From Sulfurimonas sp. (lineage in GTDB: Bacteria; Campylobacterota; Campylobacteria; Campylobacterales; Sulfurimonadaceae), in assembly GCA_027047745.1 (NCBI GenBank), contig JALTUB010000386.1:1-10012 (forward strand): 10,012 nt of DNA. The letters are read 5' to 3'. Made by a program: the position numbers and the translations under genes. The notes beneath the pieces were generated by a model that ran no database searches, was not told where the DNA came from, and saw only the letters and a list, made by a program, of their open reading frames with translations. This document shows, in pieces, positions 1-6,738 of this stretch (positions within the stretch are counted from its first letter, which is position 1; the number at the start of each line of letters is the position of its first letter).

Positions 1-111
1 AAGGACAAAACTTATGATTATACTTCCTATTTTCAACAAACAAAAGTTTATGACTCTTTAAATGAAGCAACAGAAGCTAAACAAAATCTTATACAAAGCG
101 TTACACAATGA
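1..111 (+). CDS. C-terminal fragment of an unidentified protein (5' end outside window)
   Basis: An open frame runs in from the left edge and ends at the TGA at 109-111, giving the last 36 residues of a protein. The fragment is hydrophilic, rich in Gln, Lys, Asp, Glu, Thr and Tyr, and its last 20 or so residues could form an amphipathic helix. It has no membrane segment and no motif I recognise. The TGA overlaps the ATG of gspF in an ATGA arrangement, so the gene is translationally coupled to the secretion cluster and probably belongs to the same operon. A missing pseudopilin such as GspG or GspH would be an attractive guess, but this tail does not show a GspG-like C-terminus that I can recognise. 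I leave it unnamed. The reading frame is well supported by the overlap; the function is unknown. Confidence 0.6.
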   Translation, partial: KDKTYDYTSYFQQTKVYDSLNEATEAKQNLIQSVTQ

Positions 112-1322
112 TTTTTAAATACAAAGGTATAGACCAAGATGGTAAAAAGGTCAAAAATAGAGTAGAAGCAATCTCTATAGATGAAGCACGAGTAAAACTA
201 AAGGCAAAAGGTATCATATACCAAACACTTCATGAAGACTCTCCTGCATTTTATGAAAAGTTTGACTTTTCCAACAAATACAAAATACCACCTAAAGAGT
301 TATCGGCTCTTTCTCGTGAACTCTCTATGTATATTCGCTCAGGTATAAGTATAGTATCAGCCCTAAAAATTGTGCAATCACATTATGAAAAAAACAAAAA
401 AATGCAACTCTTTTTAACGACTCTAAGCACCCGTCTAAATGAGGGTGAAAACTTTTATACTGCACTCCAAGAACAAACAGTTGTAGAACTTCCTCTATTT
501 TTTAAAGAGTCCATAAAGGTAAGTGAAAATGGTGGTATCTTAGATGAAGTCTTACTTGAACTTTCGCGTTTTTTAAAAGAGCAAGACAAAATCCACAAAG
601 AGATAAAAAGTGCCTTTGCCTATCCATCTTTTATGATTATCATTTCTCTTGTCATGATAGCTTTTATGCTAACATTTGTAGTACCTCAGATAACAGGTAT
701 CTTTGTCAGTATGCACCAAGAACTTCCAAGTTCTACAAAGTTTGTTATAGCTGCAGGTGATTTTTTCTCTAAAAACTTTCAGTTACTTCTTGGGGGGATA
801 TTTATATTTGTAGCACTTTTTGTGACCCTTAGAAAAAAAGTTTATGTTTTTGCTTATTTTGTAGATAAAACCATCTTAAAACTTCCTCTCTTTGGTGCAA
901 TAGCTATGAAAAGTGAACTTGCTCGTTTTTCTTACATAGCTTCACTTCTTACTCGTTCAGGTGTTCCCTTTGTTCAAACTATAAATCTTAGTGCAAATAT
1001 CTTAGATAATCTTGTGATAAAAAAAATCTTTACTCAAGCTAGTGAACAAGTTGTTGAAGGCAAACTTCTATCTTCTGCACTAAACAACTCAAACATCAAA
1101 ATAGAAAATGCCTTTATCCAAGCTATAGCCTTAGGTGAAGAGACATCACAAGTTGAAAATGTTCTAACAAATATATCTGAGCTATATTTTGAAGAAAACC
1201 GTGATAAAATCGCCCTACTTTTGACTCTACTTGAACCAGCACTTATGCTCTTTGTAGGGGGAAGTATCGGTTTTATCGTCGCAGCTATGCTACTTCCTAT
1301 CTTCTCCATGAGTATATCATAG
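108..1322 (+). CDS. gspF: T2SS inner-membrane platform protein GspF
   Basis: GspF is the polytopic inner-membrane protein of the T2SS assembly platform. In the family it contacts GspE and GspL and couples ATP hydrolysis to pseudopilus growth. At 404 residues it has the normal family length. A short N-terminal region (about 1-60) is followed by two repeats of the T2SSF fold, at about 67-195 and 270-400. Three hydrophobic segments are visible at about 174-197, 224-241 and 378-400. Family hallmarks include the V-V-P-Q stretch just after the first membrane segment followed by a conserved E-L-P, and the L-L-E-P motif (about 374-377) before the last segment. The start overlaps the preceding TGA, with no clear Shine-Dalgarno, so translation is probably coupled. 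PilC and CtsF are homologues with the same fold; the T2SS name rests on the neighbouring genes. Confidence 0.93.
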   Translation: MIFKYKGIDQDGKKVKNRVEAISIDEARVKLKAKGIIYQTLHEDSPAFYEKFDFSNKYKIPPKELSALSRELSMYIRSGISIVSALKIVQSHYEKNKKMQLFLTTLSTRLNEGENFYTALQEQTVVELPLFFKESIKVSENGGILDEVLLELSRFLKEQDKIHKEIKSAFAYPSFMIIISLVMIAFMLTFVVPQITGIFVSMHQELPSSTKFVIAAGDFFSKNFQLLLGGIFIFVALFVTLRKKVYVFAYFVDKTILKLPLFGAIAMKSELARFSYIASLLTRSGVPFVQTINLSANILDNLVIKKIFTQASEQVVEGKLLSSALNNSNIKIENAFIQAIALGEETSQVENVLTNISELYFEENRDKIALLLTLLEPALMLFVGGSIGFIVAAMLLPIFSMSIS

Positions 1323-2213
1323 ATGAAAAAAAGTGCTATTGCTCTACTTATAACAGTTATGTTTATCATTGTTATAACCGTTGCCATAGGTTATGGGCTT
1401 AAAGAGGTAAATCGTGGTTCACAAATGATTAGGAGTGAGAATTTCATGTATCAAAGCACTATTGTAGTAGAAGATGTACTAAAAATCTTACAATCATCAC
1501 CTGATTTACAAAAAATTGCTGATAGCAACTCTTCTCTTGATTTATATACTTTTCTATCTTCTGCCTCTGCCATTCCTTTAAATATCAAAAACTTTAGGGT
1601 CATGATAAAGCTAAAAAGTGCAAGAGCTAAGATAAATCCATCTATGATAAACAAACAAACTATAAACCTGTTCAAATCTTTCTTAAACAACCACAGGGTA
1701 AACACTCAGTATGCAGATGTTTTGATGGATGCTAAAAATGGAGTTAAAGCTGATAACAGTTACAATAGTATGATTTTTGATGATAATCCAACTCTTTTTA
1801 GAGACTACATAGCATCAAAAAAACATTTAAAATATATAAACAATTTTTATAAAAAAGAGTATAATACGAATGATATTGATTCTATAGACTTTGATAAACT
1901 TTTTTATTATAGTAGTGATACAAACATGAGCATAGATGTAAATTATGCCACTACTCCTGTTTGGGAGTTTATGCTCTCATGTACACAACAAAGAGCAGAA
2001 GAGTTAAACCTAAATGCAGGTTCTTATGAAAAAGTATCTGATCTAAATCTAAATGACATTGAACTTAAAAATTTTAAAAATTTTAAAACAAGTTTTTTTG
2101 AGCCTATTTTATTGGTTAGTATAGAAATAAAACAAGATAAAGATAGCTCAAAAATAGAGTTTGAGTACAATATAAAAGATAAGGAGGGTTCTAATTTTGT
2201 TTATGAGATTTAA
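1323..2213 (+). CDS. gspK: Minor pseudopilin GspK (pseudopilus tip)
   Basis: GspK is the large minor pseudopilin that caps the pseudopilus together with GspI and GspJ. The 296-residue protein begins with a very short basic leader (M-K-K-S-A) and a hydrophobic helix at about 6-26. By alignment with the G-V-A-L-L start of known GspKs, cleavage would fall after Ala5. Residue +5 is then Ile, not Glu, which is a known peculiarity of GspK. Further evidence is the SAM-like alpha-domain: a K-I-N-P-S-M-I-N stretch at 103-110 leads into helices to about 150, and a second I-D-V-N-Y-A-T-T-P stretch at 204-212 resembles the second helix-hairpin motif of the family. The ATG directly abuts the gspF stop and has only a weak ribosome site. 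Its size and position support GspK over other minor pilins. Confidence 0.83.
   Translation: MKKSAIALLITVMFIIVITVAIGYGLKEVNRGSQMIRSENFMYQSTIVVEDVLKILQSSPDLQKIADSNSSLDLYTFLSSASAIPLNIKNFRVMIKLKSARAKINPSMINKQTINLFKSFLNNHRVNTQYADVLMDAKNGVKADNSYNSMIFDDNPTLFRDYIASKKHLKYINNFYKKEYNTNDIDSIDFDKLFYYSSDTNMSIDVNYATTPVWEFMLSCTQQRAEELNLNAGSYEKVSDLNLNDIELKNFKNFKTSFFEPILLVSIEIKQDKDSSKIEFEYNIKDKEGSNFVYEI
2067..2088 (+). repeat. Short AT-only tandem repeat, two 9-base units plus four bases
   Basis: Inside gspK two copies of a 9-base unit (five A then four T) stand in tandem and are followed by four more A. The unit is three codons long, so it encodes a repeated K-N-F / N-F-K pattern, and gain or loss of a unit would keep the reading frame. 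It may be no more than a low-complexity patch in AT-rich DNA. Confidence 0.55.
2181..2188 (+). promoter_or_regulatory. Strong Shine-Dalgarno site that selects a TTG start for the gspL-like gene
   Basis: AAGGAGGG at 2181-2188 is the best anti-16S match in the cluster. It lies 8 bases before the TTG at 2197 and 14 bases before the first in-frame ATG at 2203. The normal spacing is about 5-9 bases, so the TTG is the better start. The site lies inside the end of gspK. Confidence 0.65.
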
Positions 2214-3135
2214 GTCACCCTCTCGGATAGTTTTTTTAGACACAAACGCAAAAAACAAACTTAACTTTACAAAAAAGGAGCAGTTACACATCATCCTCTC
2301 CCCTACTCTTTACTGGGTGAAAAAAGTTAAACTGCCTGTTAAAACTGTTCATGAAGCAAAAAAATTATTATCAGCTCTTTTTGAAGAGATGTTACCAAAA
2401 GGCAATTACTCTTACACAGCTTATAAAAATGATGAATTTTTTTATATATTTGCCTATCAAGATAAAGAGATAATCGAAGAACTTCATAAAAACAACATTT
2501 CCTTTAACAATATAAAAAGTATTCATTTTGCACAAAGTGAACTTAACGATCATGAACAAGCGATACAGATAAATGAAAAACAATCTCTTTATCTTAAAGA
2601 TGACCTACTTACAATCATACCAAGCAGTTGGATAGAAAGTAGTATAGATATAGACTTAGATAGTATAAAGTTGTCAAAACATACCATAAAACTTCAACAG
2701 TTTGGGCATATCATTGACAAAAAGAACCTCTATACTATTGGCTCTTTTGCTATTGCTTTTATAATTTTACTGCTCGTTGAGCTTTTTATAGTATCTTCAA
2801 AAATATCTGCAGTAGAAACATCAAAAAAAGAACTTTTCACAAAATATCATTTAAAATCAACTATGATACAAAACAGGTCTATTTTAAACAAATATAGCAA
2901 AATATATGAAAAACAAAAAAAACTAAGAGTATATATCTCCTATTTTTTAGCACTTCATCTAAACAAAATGGAGACAATAAGCACGATAAACTATTCTCAA
3001 AAGCTACTATCTGTAAGTATAAAAGGGGTATCTAAGGCTGATAAAAAAAGATTGTTAGCAGAGTTTGACCAAAGAAACATGAAGTATAAAAGTAAATCAG
3101 TCAATAACACTCTTGAAGTGGAGGTAAAACTATGA
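2197..3135 (+). CDS. gspL: GspL-like T2SS assembly protein, short form
   Basis: This is a bitopic inner-membrane protein placed where GspL is expected, between gspK and a GspM-like gene. From the TTG start it has 312 residues. A cytoplasmic part covers about 1-176, a single strong membrane helix about 180-203, a charged and probably coiled-coil linker about 204-245, and a C-terminal domain about 250-312 with a beta-alpha-beta pattern fitting the ferredoxin-like fold of GspL and PilN. Known GspLs have about 400 residues, with an actin-like cytoplasmic half of about 230-240 that binds the N-terminal domain of GspE. Here that half is clearly shorter. The gene overlaps gspK by 17 bases and the next gene by 4. 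I identify it by architecture and position rather than by strong motifs; a fused PilM/PilN-like protein is the alternative. The ATG at 2203 would remove only two residues. Confidence 0.7.
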   Translation: MFMRFKSPSRIVFLDTNAKNKLNFTKKEQLHIILSPTLYWVKKVKLPVKTVHEAKKLLSALFEEMLPKGNYSYTAYKNDEFFYIFAYQDKEIIEELHKNNISFNNIKSIHFAQSELNDHEQAIQINEKQSLYLKDDLLTIIPSSWIESSIDIDLDSIKLSKHTIKLQQFGHIIDKKNLYTIGSFAIAFIILLLVELFIVSSKISAVETSKKELFTKYHLKSTMIQNRSILNKYSKIYEKQKKLRVYISYFLALHLNKMETISTINYSQKLLSVSIKGVSKADKKRLLAEFDQRNMKYKSKSVNNTLEVEVKL

Positions 3136-3539
3136 ACCGTATAAATCCTCTTCATGTTGCCGCTCTTTTGCTAGTCATCATACTCTTTTTATTTTTAAAA
3201 GTAGGTACACTTAAAGATGAACTCTCAAAAACAAATGATGAGTATCATGATACTAAGACTCTAGCTCTTAAACTATCTTCACTAAAAAAGATTTATACTC
3301 ACAAGCAAAAAACAAAACAAAAGATAGAGAAAATTTTAAGACAAAACTATCTTAAATCAGCTCATTTAGAGATACAACAAGGTAAAACATCCATAAAAAT
3401 AAGTTCAAAAGCGATAGATGCAAAAGCACTAAAATTTCTAATGAACAAGTTTTTAAATGGAACTTTTATCATATCTTCTCTAAGCATAAAAAAACAGAGC
3501 AAAACATCTGCTACTCTTGAGATGGAGATACAATGGTAA
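3132..3539 (+). CDS. gspM: GspM-like T2SS assembly protein
   Basis: A small bitopic protein of 135 residues. A membrane helix at about 7-23 follows a six-residue cytoplasmic tip, then comes a Lys/Glu-rich, probably coiled-coil stretch at about 25-68 and a C-terminal region at about 72-135 with beta-alpha-beta-beta character. That is the layout of GspM and PilO, which pair with GspL or PilN through their ferredoxin-like periplasmic domains and steady the platform. Typical GspMs have about 160 residues, so this one is somewhat compact. The ATG overlaps the preceding stop (ATGA), and a good GGAGG ribosome site lies at 3120-3124, 7 bases upstream. The sequence itself is weakly conserved in this family, so the call depends on layout and on the gspL-like neighbour. 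Confidence 0.67.
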   Translation: MNRINPLHVAALLLVIILFLFLKVGTLKDELSKTNDEYHDTKTLALKLSSLKKIYTHKQKTKQKIEKILRQNYLKSAHLEIQQGKTSIKISSKAIDAKALKFLMNKFLNGTFIISSLSIKKQSKTSATLEMEIQW

Positions 3540-4066
3540 AAAAAGTCTTAAAGTTTTTTGGATATTCTCTATTTTTTATATTGGCACTTATATTTTTTAG
3601 TGCAAAAACGGGTGTTTACTATTTTGCCGAAACTCAGTTAAAACAGTTTGACATAGTTATTTCAAATGAGAAATTTAAAGAGAATTTTTTTACACTAGAT
3701 GTTAAAAACCTTGATGTAACAGCTAAAAAGATAGAAATAGCTAAGATAAATCAAGCAGATTTTACCTTGCTTTTTTTATACAATGCTATTCATTTTGAGG
3801 ATATAAAACTATCTTCTCTATCACAAAACTACCTACCTAGCAAGATAAAAACAGTGGATATTTCATATACTATACTTCACCCTTTAACACTTTCACTTAA
3901 AGCAAAAGGTGATTTTGGAGAGCTAAATGTATCACTTTTAGTTTTAAATAAACACCTAGAAGCAACTCTTAAACCATCAAAACTTATGTTGCATACATAT
4001 CAAAACAGTTTGAGACAGCTAAAAAAACTAAAAAATGGGGAGTACACTTATGCAAAAGATTTATAA
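3533..4066 (+). CDS. gspN: GspN-like inner-membrane protein, short
   Basis: A 177-residue protein with one N-terminal membrane anchor (about 8-28) after a short basic start. The rest is periplasmic and rich in alternating beta-type stretches, such as the segments around 40-80 and 105-150, which recalls the repetitive beta structure of GspN. GspN is an optional T2SS component of unclear function; classical members have about 250 residues. The ATG overlaps the previous gene by 7 bases, with a GGAG at 3524-3527 as ribosome site. Position between the gspM-like and gspC-like genes supports the name, but I see no decisive motif. It could instead be a lineage-specific periplasmic accessory protein with an AsmA-like or GspN-like fold. 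Confidence 0.5.
   Translation: MVKKVLKFFGYSLFFILALIFFSAKTGVYYFAETQLKQFDIVISNEKFKENFFTLDVKNLDVTAKKIEIAKINQADFTLLFLYNAIHFEDIKLSSLSQNYLPSKIKTVDISYTILHPLTLSLKAKGDFGELNVSLLVLNKHLEATLKPSKLMLHTYQNSLRQLKKLKNGEYTYAKDL
4037..4042 (+). promoter_or_regulatory. Shine-Dalgarno site that sets the gspC start at 4050
   Basis: GGGGAG at 4037-4042 lies 7 bases before the ATG at 4050. The earlier in-frame ATG at 4035 overlaps this G-run and is preceded only by an A-rich tract with no ribosome site. The ATG at 4050 is therefore the better start, and the longer form would add only M-G-S-T-L. Confidence 0.6.
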
Positions 4067-4859
4067 TTTAGAAATACTTCCTATCATCAGTAAACTTTTT
4101 TTACTTCTTTTTTTAGCTAAACTGTTATCCTTACTTCTTTGGTGGTTTCTTCCAGATAAAGGAGTCTCTATAAACTCAAAAGCTTCATATAGAATGCCTT
4201 ATGAGCAAGTTAGTTTAAAAGACATGCTTTCTGTTGATACTACTGCAAAAAAAATCAAAAATATATCAAAGGCATCTTACTCTATCAACTCTCTTTTGCT
4301 TAAAGGGATTTATGGCAAAGAATTTTATGGTTTTATAGTCATAGCTAAAAAATCAGTACCAAGCATTACAACTGTTGTAGCTGTAAATGAAGAGTATGCG
4401 GGTTATAAGCTGATACGATTAGAGTCAAACAAAGCTATTTTTACAAGAGACTCAAAAGAGTATTCTCTTTTACTAGATGGTGAAACTGTAGTAAACAATT
4501 CAAATCAGAATATTTTGCGAATAAACAAGGAAAATAGTTCTGATGAATACGCTATCCAAAAGCAGGATATAGACTCTTACTCTAAAGACCCATCTAAACT
4601 ATGGAAAGAGATAAATATCAATGAATACAAAGAGAATGGAAAACTTAAAGGTTTTCGTGTTGATTATATACAACAAAACTCACCTCTTAGTAAAATCGGA
4701 CTAAAAAAAGGAGATATTATCATTCGTGCAAATAATACAGACTTACAATCATATAAAAGTGTAATCGACCTTTATAAAAACATAAACAATATAAACAGCG
4801 TTTCTCTCGTAGTTATGAGAAACAATCAAGAGAAGGAGCTTATGTATGAGATTCATTAA
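4050..4859 (+). CDS. gspC: GspC-like T2SS protein with HR and PDZ domains
   Basis: GspC links the inner-membrane platform to the secretin and is thought to help select substrates. The 269-residue product has a short cytoplasmic tip, one membrane helix at about 10-34 ending in W-W-F-L-P, and a linker. A beta-rich region at about 80-150 beginning L-L-L-K-G-I-Y-G fits the homology-region (HR) domain that binds the N0 domain of GspD. A PDZ domain follows at about 190-266, with the G-F-R-V carboxylate-binding loop at 201-204 and the G-L-K-K-G-D turn at 217-222. A PDZ is typical of many GspCs; others have a coiled coil instead. The gene overlaps gspN by 17 bases and gspD by 14. Direct coupling to gspD agrees with their interaction. 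The name is well supported by domain order, despite low sequence similarity to model GspCs. Confidence 0.8.
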   Translation: MQKIYNLEILPIISKLFLLLFLAKLLSLLLWWFLPDKGVSINSKASYRMPYEQVSLKDMLSVDTTAKKIKNISKASYSINSLLLKGIYGKEFYGFIVIAKKSVPSITTVVAVNEEYAGYKLIRLESNKAIFTRDSKEYSLLLDGETVVNNSNQNILRINKENSSDEYAIQKQDIDSYSKDPSKLWKEININEYKENGKLKGFRVDYIQQNSPLSKIGLKKGDIIIRANNTDLQSYKSVIDLYKNINNINSVSLVVMRNNQEKELMYEIH

Positions 4860-6738
4860 ACTACTATTTTTAACCTCACTTTTAGTGGTGTCACTTCAAG
4901 CAAGAGAACAGGTAAATATAAAATTTTCAAATTTACAGATAAGTGATTTTATCAAACTTGTATCAAAAATCACTCATAAAAATATATTAGTCAATAACAA
5001 GGTTAATGGGACAGTAAACTTGATAAGCACTGCCCCTATTTATGATGATGAGCTACTTGATATTTTAATATCTGTACTAGAATCAAAAGGATACACGCTT
5101 GTAAAAAAAGGCTCTATATATGAGATAGTTCGCTCAGTAGAGGCTGCAAAAGACAACCTATCCGTAGTTAAAAGAGGAAAAACACCTTATGGTTCTCTTA
5201 TGGTTACGCAAGTGATACAGATACATGGTGAAAATGTTGATATAATCGCTTCAAAAATCCGTTATCTTATCTCTAAAACTGCAAAGTTAATGACGATGAA
5301 AGAGAATAACAAACTTCTTTTAACAGACTATCCAAAAAACATACAGACTATTAAAAAAGTTATAAAAGACATAGATATTCATAACAATATGATTGTAAAA
5401 ATATTTGATGTAGAGCATACAGATGCAAAAAAAATACAATCAAAACTAAGCAATATTGCAAAAAATATATTTAACCAAAAAATAGCTTATGAGAAAGTGC
5501 AAATCATCTTAGATGAAAATCTTAATGCTATCATTGTAGTTGGTACTCCTCAAAATGTTAAAATCGTCCAACAACTACTAAAACAACTTGATGTAGAAGC
5601 TAACAATAGTAAAAGAGTAGAAGTTTTTGAACTAAAAAATTCAGATGCAAAGTCAGTACTTGCAAGTTTAAATTCTATTGTATCTAAACAAGTTTATTCT
5701 GACCCTTCTATGAAACCAAATATATCTTCTAGTGAAGAGATAAACTCTATCATCGTAGTTGGAGAACCCATAATCATAAAAGCCATCAAACAAATCATTG
5801 ATAAACTAGATAGAGAGAAGTATCAAGTATATGTGACAGCAAGGATTGTAAATATAAATAAGACAGATAGTGAATCTATAGGTGTAAAATATGGATTTGC
5901 AGCAGGTAATGTTTCACCTTCTGGAATCTATGCTATGAGTGCAAATTTTGGTTCATCTGCTCTTACAAATACAGCTTCTCAAAGTATAATTAATTTTCTT
6001 GGCAACATAGGTACGGCTGCAAAAACTGGCTTAGCATTAGGAGCAACACTTGACTTTTTGCAAACAAATGGAGCAGCAAAAGACATCTCAAATCCATCTA
6101 TATTATGTGTAAACAACAAAGAGTCTTCCATATATGTAGGAAAAACTATCTCTATCGCCTCTGGTCAAACTGCAGTTGCAGGAAGTACAACTTCATCTTT
6201 TAAAAGGGAAGATGTTGGACTAACTTTAACTATAAAGCCTCGTGTATCTTCTGATGATAAAGTAGGACTAAAAGTTGAGTCCACCTTAGGAAGTATTGTA
6301 GATAATGGTTTAGAAAATGGTATTGCTGTAAGACAACCTGTTACTTCTAAAGAAACGGTAAAAACAGAAGTTATCTTAAGAAATGGTGAGAGTATCATCA
6401 TAGGTGGTCTATTTAAAAAGAGTGAACAGTTTTCTACATCAAAAGTACCACTTTTAGGAGATATTCCTTTGATAGGTAAATACCTTTTTTCTTCAAATGG
6501 AAAAACTATAACTAAAGATAGTTTAGTGGTTATATTGACTCCGTACATCATTAGCAAAAGTGAAAAGTTATCAGCCCTTCAAGAAAAATTAGGACAACTG
6601 ACAATAATGCAAAATCGTTATGATGAAGCTATTTTTTCCTCGATTAAAGAAAAGGCAAAGAAAAAGCAGAAACTTAGCACAAATACAACAAAAGTTGATC
6701 CAAAAGATGCTATATTTGGGATAAAAGGAAAAAGATAA
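4846..6738 (+). CDS. gspD: T2SS secretin GspD (outer-membrane channel)
   Basis: GspD forms the multimeric outer-membrane gate. The 630-residue protein has a Sec signal peptide (1-19, cleavage after S-L-Q-A) and is not a lipoprotein. Periplasmic domains follow in order: N0 about 22-92, N1 about 119-178, N2 about 182-252 and N3 about 256-324. N1 to N3 each carry the valine/isoleucine-rich strands and a closing K-x-I-D or Q-L-D. The secretin domain spans about 326-569 and contains the hallmark V-P-L-L-G-D-I-P-L-I-G at 534-544 and the final L-T-P-Y-I-I strand. The last 60 residues are a Lys-rich hydrophilic tail that I cannot match to a pilotin-binding S-domain; no pilotin gene is seen here. An AAGGAG site 7 bases upstream supports the ATG at 4846. 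CtsD of Campylobacter DNA uptake is the main alternative homologue. Confidence 0.94.
   Translation: MRFIKLLFLTSLLVVSLQAREQVNIKFSNLQISDFIKLVSKITHKNILVNNKVNGTVNLISTAPIYDDELLDILISVLESKGYTLVKKGSIYEIVRSVEAAKDNLSVVKRGKTPYGSLMVTQVIQIHGENVDIIASKIRYLISKTAKLMTMKENNKLLLTDYPKNIQTIKKVIKDIDIHNNMIVKIFDVEHTDAKKIQSKLSNIAKNIFNQKIAYEKVQIILDENLNAIIVVGTPQNVKIVQQLLKQLDVEANNSKRVEVFELKNSDAKSVLASLNSIVSKQVYSDPSMKPNISSSEEINSIIVVGEPIIIKAIKQIIDKLDREKYQVYVTARIVNINKTDSESIGVKYGFAAGNVSPSGIYAMSANFGSSALTNTASQSIINFLGNIGTAAKTGLALGATLDFLQTNGAAKDISNPSILCVNNKESSIYVGKTISIASGQTAVAGSTTSSFKREDVGLTLTIKPRVSSDDKVGLKVESTLGSIVDNGLENGIAVRQPVTSKETVKTEVILRNGESIIIGGLFKKSEQFSTSKVPLLGDIPLIGKYLFSSNGKTITKDSLVVILTPYIISKSEKLSALQEKLGQLTIMQNRYDEAIFSSIKEKAKKKQKLSTNTTKVDPKDAIFGIKGKR

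Noticed and set aside
1..111. Upstream fragment as the C-terminus of GspG
   Set aside because: The fragment is a hydrophilic Gln/Lys/Glu-rich tail without a GspG-like ending I can recognise; only the operon position would support it.
792..797. Run of six G in gspF as a possible phase-variation tract
   Set aside because: Contingency tracts in Campylobacterota are normally eight or more G; six is too short to claim slippage, and the frame is intact.
1034..1387. Open frame of 117 codons on the minus strand across the end of gspF and start of gspK
   Set aside because: It lies antisense to two well-supported genes, has Ser/Ile-rich low-information translation and no ribosome site of note; a shadow of the coding strand.
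1451..1705. Minus-strand open frame of 84 codons with hydrophobic stretches inside gspK
   Set aside because: Hydrophobic runs arise from the complement of Lys/Asn codons; no independent evidence for a gene. The same holds for a 63-codon frame at 2392-2583.
4035..4049. Upstream ATG at 4035 as the start of gspC
   Set aside because: It has no ribosome site and overlaps the G-rich site serving the ATG at 4050.
6165..6557. Open frame of 130 codons on the minus strand inside gspD
   Set aside because: It is fully antisense to the secretin domain, whose motifs are intact; no recognisable protein features.
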